DNA from: Molossus alvarezi
Taxonomy: Eukaryota > Chordata > Mammalia > Chiroptera > Molossidae
Assembly: GCA_037176705.1 (NCBI GenBank)
Contig: CM073886.1
Coordinates: forward strand, 18,126,501 to 18,190,500
Direction of reading: 5' to 3'
Length of the DNA stretch: 64,000 nt
Shown: positions 11,283 to 21,839 of the stretch, in pieces
Position numbering within the stretch: position 1 is the stretch's first letter
Layout of the letters: every line of letters starts with the position of its first letter
Position numbers and translations under genes: made by a program
Notes under the pieces: generated by a model
The model's input: only the letters and a program-made list of their open reading frames with translations
Told to the model about the DNA's origin: nothing
Database searches by the model: none

Positions 11283-11620
11283 TTTTTTTTATCCTCACCT
11301 GAGGACATTTTCCCATTTTTTGTTCAGATAGAGTGGGAGGGAGAGAAGGTGGGAGAGAGAGAGAGAGAGAAGAAGAAGAAGAAGAAGAAGAAGAAGAAGA
11401 AGAAGAAGAAGAAGAAGAAGAAGAAGAAGAAGAAGAGAGAAAGAGAGAGAGAGAGACACATCGACGTGAAAGGGACACATCCAGTGGCTGCCACCCACAT
11501 GACCAACCAGGGCCAGGGACAAACCGCAACTGAGGCATGCGCCCCTAGAGGGAACCGAACCCGGGTCTCTTGGGACCACAGGTCGACACTCTAACCGCTG
11601 AGCCAAACTGGCCAGGGCTC
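11283..11620 (-). mobile_element. Ves SINE, hairpin-tailed, with expanded (AAG)n
   Basis: Minus-strand Ves: it starts at 11620 as 'gagccctggccagtttggct' and ends in the T-run at 11281-11290. The usual CT-rich middle has grown into a pure (AAG)n array (about 11371-11436 on plus), which makes this copy some 90 bp longer than its siblings. Flanks 'gacagttctt' (11273-11282) and 'gacggttctt' (11621-11630) are the target duplication. The long poly-Glu and poly-Ser frames across it are artefacts of the array. Confidence 0.93.
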
Positions 11621-11689
11621 GACGGTTCTTTAGTATATCATTTATTATGGTATAGGGGTCAACGTTTTAGTTTCACATAGATTTTTTAA

Positions 11690-12840
11690 AAGATTTTGTT
11701 GTTTCAGAGGAGTTTTAGGTTCACAATAAAATTGAGAGGTAGGTACAGAAGTTTAGCATACACCCCTGCCACCACACATACATAGTCTCCCCCCCTCGCC
11801 AGCATTATCAACATCCCCACCAGAGCGATGCGTTTGCTACAGCAGAGGAGCCTACATGAACATGTCATTCTCACCTGAGTCCATAGTTAATTTTAGGGTT
11901 CACTCTTGGCACTGAACATTCTACGGGTTTGGATAATGTATAATGATATAAGTCCATCATTATGGTATCAATACAGAGTATTTTCAATGTCCCCCCAAAT
12001 CCTCTGCGCTCTGCCCATCTCCCTGCTGCCTCACCAAAAACACCCACCCTGGCAACCATTGATCTTGTTGCCGTCTCCATGGTTTTGCCTTTTCCAGAAT
12101 GTCCTATAGTTGGAGTCATACCATGTGTAGCCTTGTCAGACTGGCTTCTGTCACTTACTCATATGCATTTCAGGTTCCTCCATGTCTTTATTTAAATTTA
12201 TTTATTTTTATTTATTTCCTTTATTGATTTTAGGAAGAGAGGAAGGGAGAGGGAGAGAGAGATAGAAACATTGATGAGAGAGAACATCGATTGGCTGCCT
12301 CCTGCCTGCCCCCTACTGGGGATTGGGCCCACAACCTGAGCATGTGCCCTCACTGGGAATTGAACTGGCAACCTCTTGGTGCATGGGTTGATGTTCAACC
12401 ACTGAGCCATATAGGCTATCCAGGTTCCTCCACGTCTTTTTATGGATTGATAGCTCATTTCTCTTTACAGCTGAGGAGTATTCCATTGTCTGGACAGTTT
12501 ACTTACCCATTCACCTACTGAAGGATATCTAGGTTGCCTCTAACTTTTGACAATTGTGAATAAGGCTGACACAAATATCCATGAGCAAGCTTTTCTGTGG
12601 ACATGAATTTTTAGCCGCTTTGTGTAAATACCAAGGAGCATGTGCTGGATGGTATGGTGTGAGTACGTACAGTTTTGTAGAAAACCACCAAACTCTCTTC
12701 CATTCTGTACCATGTTGCATTCCTACCAGTGATGAATGACAGTTCCTGTTGCTCCACCTCCTTGCCGGCATCTGGTGTTGTCAGTGTTTTGGATTTTGGC
12801 CGTTCTAATAGGGGTGTCATATAGATGTTTTTAGAAATTC
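11690..12840 (-). mobile_element. Old L1 LINE 3' region, split by a SINE
   Basis: Reverse-strand L1 3' UTR and ORF2 end: 'ttttaggttcacaataaaat', 'gtccatagttaattttagg', 'ccatggttttgccttttcca', then after the SINE 'ctgaggagtattccattg' and 'ctcttccattctgtaccatg'. The Ves copy at 12190-12420 sits inside it with its own target duplication, so the L1 came first. Translated pieces resemble L1 ORF2 but are broken. Confidence 0.8.
12190..12420 (-). mobile_element. Ves SINE, type without tail hairpin
   Basis: On minus it reads 'atggctcagtggttgaacat', 'caggttgtgggcccaatcc', 'ccagtagggggcaggcagg', and closes with 'aaaatcaataaaggaaa' and an A/T-rich tail. The flanking copies of 'caggttcctccatgtcttt' (12171-12189) and 'caggttcctccacgtcttt' (12421-12439) differ by one base, a long 19-bp target duplication. 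Confidence 0.95.
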
Positions 12841-12844
12841 TTTT

Positions 12845-13985
12845 CAGAAGTGGCATTATAAATATATACACACAAATGTTCTATAAATGTTCAATAACTG
12901 TTCAATAGTGTTAAAAAAAATGTCAGCCCCTCTCTGGCTCTTTTTAATCTCTTTTTACAGAGAGCAATTCCTAACTTCCTGGCGTAGGTGGTAGATACCA
13001 ATAACTAAGCAACTGACTTGTTGAATCATCCATTTGGTAGTCATCATTCCACACCCCTTTGCACACGTGCCTACTATGAATCCGGGATTCAGAATACCAG
13101 TGGAGTTTCCTTTCCCCCTTCCAAGGATTAGTACATTGTTTCAAAAACAACAATATCCGCCACAAAATTGGAAAATCTACAAAATGCTTCAAAAGTCATG
13201 GTGCATATGTCTTGATCTCTGTGTGGTGGGGAGGACAAAAAAAGAACAGAGTTGACACCCTAAAGTCAGTTCGACGTAACACATCTTTTCGCAGGGCTTT
13301 CTGAGCACCCTACAGGCAACGCATCATCCCAAATCCATCCTCTCCTTTTACCTGCCACAGCTTGTCTTCCAAGCCTGCAGTCCTCTTCTTTGCCCTCTGT
13401 TCTCCCAGGTCTTTCTTGAAAAGGAGCACTGCACGGTGCTGAGAAGGGCCCTGCGTCGGAAGGTCTGATGCAAACCAGACCAGAGTCATGTAGAAGGCAG
13501 GAAACTAAGCAACAAAAATAAGCTGGAAACAGATGTGTTTATAATGTTTTGTTCCATCAATTGCAAGCTGTAAAACCAAAGTTGCCTGGTATGACCAGAG
13601 GTGCGGTTCCAACACCACTCCCCCTGGGCTTGTCCAGCACTTACTCGGCCTGTTTGTTGTCCAGCAATCCACCCGTATGTCCCCTCTGGCCAGTCACAGG
13701 AGCGTGGCCTCAGTCTAGCCTCGGGGCTGCAGTAAACAGAGATGAAACCAGGGCTCTGCTGTGCGGCATTCTTAAAGCTTGTTGAAATACTGGAGACTTC
13801 TTGTGCTGTAATGTCCAGAAATTTGAGAGTTTTGAAAGACAGAACAAGATTGGAAAGTGAAGGCCAGATGATTCTTCTTCCTTTTTGGAACTGATGTTGT
13901 TTGACCTTGAGGTATGCCTGTTCTCATCTGGGTAACTGTTTTTGGCTCCCCAGGATGAGCTCTTCATCACCTGGCCCAGCCTTCA
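12845..13985. other. No gene recognised
   Basis: Unique-looking sequence of average composition. No domain is seen in any frame. Confidence 0.45.
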
Positions 13986-13989
13986 GGGC

Positions 13990-14165
13990 AAAGAGCTCTA
14001 TGAATCTTAATAAAAAATGGAAATGGCTTTTCCCCTTCATTTTAATTAACATTATGTCTACATTTCTGGGATAATGGATAATTAAGTGAGTTCCCTTGGC
14101 ATTACAATGTTCTTGGAAATAATTTATGGTTTCGTTTCACTCTGCGAAGGCTGTTGGGGTTGGTG
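13990..14165. promoter_or_regulatory. Possible conserved non-coding block, AT-rich
   Basis: Repeat-free AT-rich text with homeodomain-like TAATTA-type cores ('ttttaattaacattatg', 'ggataattaagtgag') and no open frame. Such blocks are often developmental enhancers. The claim rests on composition alone. Confidence 0.3.
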
Positions 14166-14439
14166 CTGAAGTTTCATCGTGAATATTTCCGAGGAGTATT
14201 TGCATGTCAGTGGTTTGTATTCACGTGGCTGTGGCCACAGTACCGCATTCTGGGGAAGTGTCTCATGTCATATTTTCCCATAAGCAATGCTTCCGTTCTT
14301 GGCTTGCTTTTAGAGCACAGAGACACTTTTGGAATGTTGCAGCGTGAGACGGTGGCCACTGTTTTAACCTGTGTTCATCTGTGTGACACGGTTGGCCTGA
14401 GACAGAATGTTAGTGGACCTTCTAAAATCGGGCTGGGCT

Positions 14440-14590
14440 GAACCAAAGAACTTATATGCATGTATGTATAACCAATGGACATAGACAACAATGCTAAGGG
14501 GTGGGGGTGCAGAATGGGGAAGAGGGGGCCTGGGGAAGGGAGGAGAAACATCTGTAACAAAAAAAATTAATAAAAATTAAAAAATAAAAT
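14440..14590 (+). mobile_element. Very short 5'-truncated L1 insertion
   Basis: Only the last part of the L1 3' UTR plus A-rich tail: 'catgtatgtataaccaatgg', 'acatagacaacaatgc', a G-rich run, and 'acatctgtaacaaaaaaaat'. The same 3' UTR occurs on the opposite strand at 8820-8930, so both belong to one L1 lineage. Flanks 'aaaatcgggctgggct' (14424-14439) and 'aaaattgagctgggct' (14591-14606) are a 16-bp target duplication with two differences. Confidence 0.9.
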
Positions 14591-14639
14591 AAAATTGAGC
14601 TGGGCTAAGTTTTCCCATCTAAAAAGCAAGCAGTAACAA

Positions 14640-14830
14640 TAATCAGGGTTGATATTTATTAAATGCCCAGTAATATGTGCCAGGGACCGTGTGAAAACAT
14701 TTTGACTGTATTGCCCACATTTAGTCTTCATAATAAACTGGAAGGCTAGGTGCATCCCTGATTTACACCAAGCTAAGAAGGGGCAGAGCTGGGAAATTAA
14801 GCCCGACAGTCTGCCTCCATCACCCAGCAG
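14640..14830 (-). repeat. MIR SINE
   Basis: Reverse-strand MIR pattern: 'ttattaaatgcccagtaata', 'ttagtcttcataataaactg', 'aaggggcagagctggga', 'gacagtctgcctcca'. Confidence 0.7.
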
Positions 14831-14889
14831 TGCCCAATGGATACCTTATGTCATCCTTACAGAAATAGTTGCAGGTGTGGAGATGTGTA

Positions 14890-15140
14890 GACCTTCTCCC
14901 TCCAGAGCAACATTGCCCAGGAGACTTTTCGTGATGATGGAAATGTTCTATATTAGTGATGTCCAACATAGAGACCATTAGTCATGGATGGTGATTGAGC
15001 ACTTAAAATCTGGCCAGTGTGACTGTGGAACTGAATTGAATCACTTTAATTTTGAATAGCCATGTGTGGTTACTGGCTGCCATATTAGACAACACAGACA
15101 TTGGGCAGAGCAAACTGTCTGCTCTTATGCAGTAGTACTC
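14890..15140. repeat. Ancient interspersed repeat, family not assigned
   Basis: Wording such as 'gagcacttaaaatctggcca', 'gccatgtgtggttactggc' and 'tattagacaacacaga' is a known mammalian repeat motif set, probably from a DNA transposon. I cannot name it safely. Confidence 0.45.
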
Positions 15141-15184
15141 AGACCCTGTAACCAAACAAAAAAATGGAGGTTCAGTTGTCTGCT

Positions 15185-15465
15185 GCAACAAAAGCCAAAC
15201 TCGTGAGGAAGGTGCTGGTGCAAAAGGAAAGAGATTTTATTCAGGAGTCACACGACCTGGGAGAATGGTGAACTCCCATCTCAAAGACCAATCCCTCTTT
15301 TTGATGAAGCCCACCATTGTTACAGGGATAAGGAGGGGAGGTTTTTTTTTTCTTTTCAATTATCTTTCTAGCTTTTGGCACACTCAGTTTAAGAACCTCC
15401 CCCTGCCACATCTTGGCCAATGAGGGAGACTCTCTGGTACTCTGACTGACTCTCTATGGTAACAA
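15185..15465. other. No gene recognised; possible LTR remnant
   Basis: 'aaggaaagagattttattca' and 'cccaccattgttacaggg' suggest a decayed LTR, but the evidence is weak. A T-run lies at 15342-15350. Confidence 0.3.
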
Positions 15466-15469
15466 TCCC

Positions 15470-15935
15470 ACCTATTGCTGCTGTTACAAATTACCCAAAC
15501 TTTATGGTTGAAAAAACACAAATTTATTATCCTGCAGTTGCAGAGGTCAGAATTTCTAGAATCAAGGTGTCAGAAGGTCTATCTATGTTCCTTCTGGGAG
15601 AGAATCTGTTTTCTTGTTCTTTGTAGCTTCTAGAGCCTCCTGCATTCCTTGGCTTGTGGCCTCTTCCTCCATCTTCAAAGTCAGCATCAAAACATCTTCA
15701 AACTCTCTATGACTCTCACCCTCCTGCCTTCTTCTTATAAGGACCCTTGTAATTATATTGGCTGAGCTGGATAATCCAGGATAATCTCTTCCTCTCAAGA
15801 TCCTTAATGTAATCATACTTGCAGACTCCTTTTTGCTATATGTTACCTGTGTAATATAGTCATATCTATTCATAGGTTCAGGGGATTAGACCTGAGACAT
15901 CTTTGGAGGGTTCATTATTAAGCCTTCTACATCAC
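15470..15935 (-). mobile_element. LTR-type ancient repeat (MaLR/ERVL-like)
   Basis: Reverse-strand text of a common mammalian LTR-like repeat: 'ttacaaattacccaaacttt', 'aacacaaatttattatcctg', 'cctgcattccttggcttgtg', 'cttataaggacccttgtaat', 'ctggataatccaggataat', 'cataggttcaggggatta'. The same family runs in the other direction at 63650-64000. The subfamily is not assigned. Confidence 0.65.
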
Positions 15936-15954
15936 CCAAAAAATCTTTGTGGAA

Positions 15955-16205
15955 GTACTATTTGGAGGTTAAGGGTGCAGGCTCTGAAGCTGAACTGACC
16001 TGGGTGCAAATTCCCTTCGTCACTTACTCCCTGTGTAACTTGGCTTTGAGCAGGTTACACAGCCTTTCTGTGACTCAGTGAACTCATCCTTGAAAGGTGA
16101 ATCATGTCAATACCAACCTGGTAGGGTTGTTATAAAAATTAAATGAGATAATGATGAAAAGTGCTTAGCACAAAGGGATACACAAAATAAATGCTCAACG
16201 TTGTT
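15955..16205 (+). repeat. MIR SINE, near full length
   Basis: Clear MIR layout: 'gcaggctctgaagctgaact', 'tcacttactccctgtgtaac', 'gtgactcagtgaactcatcc', 'ggtagggttgttataaaaat', 'gcacaaagggatacacaaa'. Confidence 0.85.
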
Positions 16206-16399
16206 TAATGCTACTTCTTTTATTTAGTTTTTGTTATTATTTGGTGCAATGCTAGACCCTTACTTTCTTCCTTAGCTCCTTTAAAATATATCTGTGGGCT
16301 CAAAGAAATATAGAGATGATGAGAACCATGATCATAAGTAGTAATCTTTCATTTAAATGGCTTTTACACAGACTTGCTTTTGTTTTGTTTCAACTTTAT

Positions 16400-16560
16400 A
16401 ATTACCATTTAGAGTAGGTGGTAGCATCCTCATTTTGCACAGAAGAAATCAATGGCTCAGGACGGTTAGGATACTTTCTCAGAACTATAGAGCTCCCGGA
16501 CAGCCAAGCTAGAACCCAAACTCTTACCTGCTTGGTTCCAGCATTGATGCTCACTTCTTT
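16400..16560 (-). repeat. MIR SINE fragment
   Basis: Reverse MIR: 'catcctcattttgcacagaa', 'ggctcaggacggttagg', 'cagccaagctagaaccc'. Confidence 0.65.
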
Positions 16561-16564
16561 TCAC

Positions 16565-17985
16565 ACCTGCCTTCCCTTCTGTGGTGAAATGAAGAAGGAG
16601 GATGGTCTGTGGGTTTGCACAAGGTGTCGAAGGAAAAATTGAGCAAGGTGAGGAGGAATGGCAATCACGCATTGGTTGAGAGTTACTGGTCCAGAGTCAT
16701 CCATGGATTGAAAGACCTGAAGCTTCATGTACTTTCTTCACATCTTTGAGACTCTGAAGGCCCCACAGATCCAACTGTGAGTTCCCCTGCTCTCAGCAGA
16801 TATGGTCCCCCCCTGCCCCCCCCCCCCCCCCGCAACAGCAAGAAAGGCTCTAGTTCCCTTATTAGCTGAACCAGGTGTATCCACCCTGGTCCTCAACCTA
16901 ACTGGTGTGGTGTGTGGTGTGTCTTAACTGTCCCGGGCTGTGAATGTGAATGTTTGCGACTAATGTGCTATGTTGATCTCATCTGTCCACTGTCGAGTGT
17001 TGTGAGTCCAGCCATGGAGGTAAATAGGAGTCTTGATAAATCAGATCAAACCTCCTGATTCTGAATTCTGACTCCCTGCACTCAGTCACTGTCCATCTCA
17101 GGCCCTCGGTATCTTCGTTTCTCCTTCTAAAACATGGGTGTCCGTGGTCTGGGGCGTGTGAAAATTAAACAAAATACATGCTTATGTGTCTGGTGTATAA
17201 AACATTCAACAACTTTTTTTAGTCACTCATTTATGCATCATTCAATCACTCATTCAACAAATGTACTGGATTCTGAGGGTGAAACAAATTATTACTCAGA
17301 AAAATCCAGACTCTCAATTATGATTGTAGCTGACCATGCTATCAGGATATCTTAAAGACAAATTCTGGGTGAATCTGCAAACAAATCACATGCCTTCTTC
17401 TCAAGAAATGACAGTATTTCAGCTTTTCCTCCTCCCTGACCCTTGCACAGATTCCTCTGGGTCTAGTCCCTCTGCCAATACATATCTCTCTCTTAACCAC
17501 TCAATGTGTCTCGAATTTCAATTGTGAAAAGTTAAGACATACATAGTTGTTAAACTTCCAAGATCAAGCTTTGCTGGCTCCTGCATTTCCAACCCAGCAC
17601 AAAAGTGTTTTCATTAGATGATCACCCAAGCTGTAGCTGGTGTTCTGCAATTCTACTCGGCACATAAAAATGTATTTCTTTCCAACTGCATTATATTACC
17701 CTACTTATTGAGCCATTTATCACATAGCGTGGGGCCCAAAATCTGTTTTATTGAAACTACAGAATCAAATATCCTTGTATTCACACATCCCTACATCTCT
17801 GCAAGTCCTTTTCTGGAGAGAATTGCTTCTTATGACTGTTGACAAACTAAGCCAACTTCCCTCTCCATCCCCCTGGGCTCAGTGTGGATTCCACTGGGGT
17901 TACATCCGTCCTATTAAAGGGATCCCCCCCCCAAGTGAGATGATGGGATTGCATTGCCCCAGAATTTAGCATTGGATGTAGAATA
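16565..17985. other. No gene recognised; C-rich tract
   Basis: An interrupted C-run occupies about 16807-16831. Short L2-like words ('cactcattcaacaaatg', near 17250) are too little for a call. No domain is seen in the open frames. Confidence 0.45.
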
Positions 17986-17991
17986 GCTGAC

Positions 17992-18185
17992 CCATTGTGG
18001 ATCCTGGGGCAGGAAGCTGCCAGACCTGAGTTCAAATCCTACCTCTTCCACTTTTCCATTCTGTCACATTGGTCGGTTTTTCAAAACCTGCCTGATCATC
18101 AGTCCCCTCATTTGTACTATAAATGGAGAGGACAACAGTGACAATTTCCTGAGAGTTCTTAAAATGAATACATGAAATAAAATGT
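17992..18185 (+). repeat. MIR SINE
   Basis: Plus-strand MIR: 'gccagacctgagttcaaatc', 'ctacctcttccacttttcc', 'cagtcccctcatttgtacta', 'tggagaggacaacag'. Confidence 0.75.
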
Positions 18186-18189
18186 GTAT

Positions 18190-19290
18190 GTTTGCAAGAG
18201 TGTTGGGTGTCTTATACATATGTTAGTGATCATTTTTATTTTCTTTCGTCTTCTAATTCCTTCAGCGTGGAAGGAAAGAGAGGATGAGATGACCTTTACT
18301 CATGTGTCTGTTCATGCCTCCAACATTAACTGTGTGCCTGCTGTTATCATGTACTCTCCCGGCGTTAGGGATGCAAAGAGAGTAGGATGAGCCAGACGTA
18401 GCGTCAGCGCTCGAAAGGCTGAGTTCATTGCGGAGACAGACATTAAGCTTTTGTAGACAAAATAGCTGAATTCTGTCCTACTCCCCACCCCATTCTGTTC
18501 ACTGACATGCTCTCAAAATGCTGCTCAGCTTCTGGAATTGTACTGTTAAATTGCTTGAGTACAATATGAACTGGCAGCTCCTGAGCAAGGCCCCCAGACT
18601 AGAAGTCAGCGGGCCTGGTAGAAGTTCAAATTGCCCACTTAACCTTGAGTTTTCTCACTTCTTCACATTCTCGCCTTTGTAACCAGGAATCACGCTGTCT
18701 GCACAGTCTACCACACAAGACAAAGTCGGCTGTCCTCTATTTGGAAAGTACTTTGTCACTCCAGGGTGACAGTTGCGATGTGAGAGGCAGCACACCCTCT
18801 CTAGGTCCCACCGGGAGAGGTGGAGAATGTGTGATAAAACAAGTTAGAGCCCTGGTGGGTATTTCTGTCTCCTTCTGTTAAACTTGGGTTTTAAAATTCT
18901 TCTCCTTGATTCTAAAGCGAGGCCCTCAGGGAACCCATGAGACAAGCTGTCAAACAATAACTGAGAAGTTAGATAAAGTTAAGGAAGCTAAGAGTGGGTG
19001 CCTCTCTGATGCTTCTTGCCTGAAGATAGAGAAAAGGAAGGACAGCTCATCTCTCGGGGTGGGGGAAGTGGAGTCATGCATTCTTGACGTTCTCAGAAGC
19101 CTACGTCTTGCCTGTAGCTGCCCCCTGTAGGTTCTCAACCTACTTGGAGAGTGAGTTTCTCTGTGGCACCGCTGGGAAGGGCTGGGCAGGGCGGTTCTTC
19201 ACTCTGCAGTGAAGTAACAATGCCCAGTAAATGCCAGTTGCAGCCACAGCTCAGTCGCTGTGACAACCCAACACATATCCACATTTTCAA
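18190..19290. other. No gene recognised
   Basis: Unique-looking. Ancient-repeat wording ('ggcgttagggatgcaaagag' and 'ggagacagacattaagc') is present near 18360-18450 but is too short to classify. Confidence 0.4.
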
Positions 19291-19297
19291 ATTGGGA

Positions 19298-19747
19298 AGG
19301 AATCGGCAAACTTCTGTAAAGACCCAGATAGCAGATATTTTGGGTTTTGCCAGCTGTACAGTCTCTTGCAACAACTCCACGCCGCTCTGTAGTGTGAAAG
19401 CAGCCATAGACACATCAACACATGGATGTGGCTGTGTTCCAATAAAGTTTTATTTACAAAAACTGGTGGGGCCCTGGATAGTGTGGCTAAGTGGTTAGAG
19501 CATTGGCTCACACACTGAAGGGTTGTGGATTTAACTCCTGGTCAAGGGCACGTACCTGGGTTGCAGGTTCGATCCCTGGCCCTGGTTACAACATGTGTGG
19601 GAGGCAACTAACTGATGTTTCTCTCTCTCTTTCTTTCTCTCTCTCTCTAAAAATTGATGGGAAAATATCCTCAAGTGAGGATTAACCACCAACAACAAAA
19701 ACTGGTAGAAGGTGAGAATTGGCCTGTGGTCCTCTGAGGACCCCTGT
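19298..19747 (+). mobile_element. hAT-type non-autonomous DNA transposon, split by a SINE
   Basis: Two halves (19298-19467 and 19707-19747) join into one element of about 210 bp: it starts 'aatcggcaaacttctgtaaa', goes through 'agcagatattttgggttttg', 'gtgtgaaagcagccatagac' and 'caataaagttttatttacaa', and ends 'gaggacccctg', the reverse of the start motif. The same family recurs at 54184 and 54951. A Ves SINE at 19468-19694 interrupts it. Confidence 0.75.
19468..19694 (+). mobile_element. Ves SINE, hairpin-tailed, nested in a hAT element
   Basis: Starts 'gggccctggatagtgtggct', has a B-box-like 'gcaggttcgatccctggcc' and a CT-rich run, then the tail hairpin at 19667-19682. A perfect 12-bp target duplication 'acaaaaactggt' (19456-19467 and 19695-19706) lies within the hAT sequence, proving the order of insertion. 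Confidence 0.95.
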
Positions 19748-20044
19748 TTTAGAGGGTTGTGTCACCCTGTTCAGATTCCCTTTTCTATACATGGAGAAAA
19801 CCGAGTGGAGAAGTGGTCTGGCTGTCCTGGGTGGCACCGGAATCAGACAATGAAGGCTTCCTCAGAGAGACAGAGAAAAGAAGGAAATATCAACGTGGGG
19901 GATTTTGTTTTGTTTTTAAGTTAAATTTATTGGGGTGACATTGGTCAATAATAACATTAAGGGGAATTTTATTTTGACTGTCCTCTTGAATTAGTCAGGA
20001 TTTTCCAGAGAAATAGGACCAATAGATAAATGATAGATTGATCG

Positions 20045-20046
20045 AT

Positions 20047-20092
<46 letters not shown>

Positions 20093-20095
20093 TGA
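20045..20095. repeat. (GATA)n/(CAGA)n compound microsatellite
   Basis: A short GATA block runs into about eight CAGA units, then returns to GATGATAG. Confidence 0.9.
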
Positions 20096-20322
20096 TAGGT
20101 AGACTGTAGATTTAGCATGAGAAATCGGCTCACATAATTATGAAGGCTGAGAACCCCACCAGCTGCCACCTGCCACATAGAGAATGACAGCCTGTGCCGT
20201 AGTTCAGTACCGCTGAGGGCCCGAGACCAGGGAAGCTCATGGTGTAAATCCCAGTCCTAGGGCAGGAGGACGTGACATGAGAAGTCCCTGCTCAAAATGT
20301 GAGGCAGAAAAGAAGGGGTGGA

Positions 20323-20588
20323 GCCCTAGCCAGTTTGGCTCAGCGGTTAGAGCGTCGGCCTGCGGTCCGGAGAGACCAGGGTTCAGTTCCCGCTAAGGGC
20401 ACGTACTTTGGTTGCAATTTGCCCCCAGCCCTGGTTGGTCGTGCGGGTGGTAGACACTCGATGTGTCCCTTCACGTCGATGTTTCTCTCTCTCTCTCCCT
20501 TCCTCTCTCTCCCTCCCACTCTATCTGTACAAAAAATGGAAAAATATCCTCGAGTGAGGATAAAAAAAAAAAAAAAGAAAAAAAAAAA
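20323..20588 (+). mobile_element. Ves SINE, hairpin-tailed, best-preserved copy
   Basis: Complete copy: tRNA-like head 'gccctagccagtttggctca' with an A-box-like 'tggctcagcggttagagcg', a second 'gccctggttggtcg' half, CT-rich stretch, the tail hairpin at 20545-20562, and an A-run. The flanking 17-mer 'agaaaagaaggggtgga' is repeated perfectly (20306-20322 and 20589-20605), which points to recent insertion. Confidence 0.96.
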
Positions 20589-20827
20589 AGAAAAGAAGGG
20601 GTGGATTCCTCCTTCCTGCATCCTGTGTTCTATGCAGGCCCCCAACAGATTGGACGATGCCCACCCACATTAGCAAAGGCAACCTTCTGGGTCCACTGAT
20701 TCAAAGGCTGATCTCATCCAAAAACACCCTCATAGACCCAGACCCAGAAATAGAGTTTAACTGGACAGTTGGGCATCCTCTGAATCAGCCAAGTTCACAC
20801 TTCAAATTAACTATCACAGCACCCCCA

Positions 20828-21180
20828 TACTTATATTTTTAAAACTGAGGTATCATTTGCATACAATAAATGTACAATACCGATGTAAAATGTACATGTA
20901 ATAAAATACACACCTCAAAAACAGTTCAATGAATTTTGACAAAAATATACCTGGGTGGCCATCATCTTGATTTATATATAGGACATTTTTCTTCCCCTGA
21001 AAATATCTCATGCCACTGGCCAGTCTAGGAGGCCCCAATCTGAGGCAATCACTGTTCTGATTTCTATCCCTATAGATCAATTGCCTCTGCTTTTGTACTT
21101 CATATATTGGGAGTATACAGCTTATACATTTTTTGTGTGCTATTTTGATTTTTTTCATTAGATAAAAGGGGATGGATATC
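20828..21180 (-). mobile_element. Old L1 3' UTR fragment
   Basis: Reverse L1 end: 'aaaactgaggtatcatttgc', 'tacaataaatgtacaatacc', 'aacagttcaatgaattttga', 'gaggcaatcactgttctgat', 'ttgcctctgcttttg'. Confidence 0.75.
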
Positions 21181-21184
21181 AAAA

Positions 21185-21555
21185 ATAATACAGAAACATT
21201 GCAAAAATTGACCTAATCTCATCAGCTGAACAGCATCTCTGTTTTCATTGTGGTAAATTCTCTTCCAGATCCGACTCATGTGTGTACATATTTTAACATA
21301 TTTTTGCAGTCTTTACACACCATTTCCCCTGATGTTTTAATTTAATGATACACCAGACACATTTCCCTTGTTTCCATGGAATTACCTTAATGATTGTTTA
21401 GCGATTGTCTCAAATTCCAGCCTGCTGATATGCTCTGAGTTACCCCCACCACCACCACCACCATGGAGATGGGTATATGACAGGTGTATGTTTATTATGT
21501 GTCATGGAGAGACTTGGGATAGCTAGCTTGGTCAATTCTGAGGAGGCTGACCCCT
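21185..21555. other. No gene recognised; short (CCA)n
   Basis: A (CCA)n patch lies at about 21446-21463. The rest is unassigned. Confidence 0.4.
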
Positions 21556-21559
21556 GGCC

Positions 21560-21695
21560 CTAGCCTGGCTCTGTGCCTTGGTTGCTCATCCATGAAGTAG
21601 AAATCTCCTTCATAGAGTTGTTGTTAGGATTCAATGAGTTCCACTGTGTCAAGCACTGAGAACAGTGTCTGGCACATAATAAACACTATCATTAC
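21560..21695 (+). repeat. MIR SINE fragment
   Basis: MIR core and tail: 'tagagttgttgttaggattc', 'caagcactgagaacagtgtc', 'tggcacataataaacac'. Confidence 0.7.
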
Positions 21696-21839
21696 TGAGC
21701 GTCTAGATTGTTAAGTTTTTTATAGGTGATGTTGTCACAGTTACTTAAGAGCATGCAGCTTTTACCTTTCACTGAATTCTTCCTAAGATAGGGTCCCAGG
21801 AGAAGCGTTGAGGAGACGGGTTATCCAATGGCCCTCGCT

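Larger units (their letters stand above)
19985..20822 (+). repeat. Ancient interspersed repeat, split by a SINE
   Basis: Outside the SINE, 19985-20322 and 20606-20822 form one known mammalian repeat text: 'attagtcaggattttccaga', 'gaaatcggctcacataatta', 'gattggacgatgcccaccc', 'ctgattcaaaggctgatctc', 'attaactatcacag'. I do not assign the family. The simple repeat at 20045 lies in the place where this repeat often carries a variable (ATAG)-rich patch. Confidence 0.6.

Noticed and set aside
11166..11606. Long open frames with poly-Glu, poly-Ser, poly-Leu and poly-Phe on both strands
   Set aside because: They are the translation of the (AAG)n array and GA-rich middle of a Ves SINE.
16807..16831. 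Functional C-rich i-motif or promoter tract
   Set aside because: It is an isolated homopolymer run without other promoter signals.
20323..20410. tRNA gene
   Set aside because: The A-box and B-box-like words belong to the tRNA-derived head of a Ves SINE. There is no tRNA fold, and the element has a SINE tail and target duplications.
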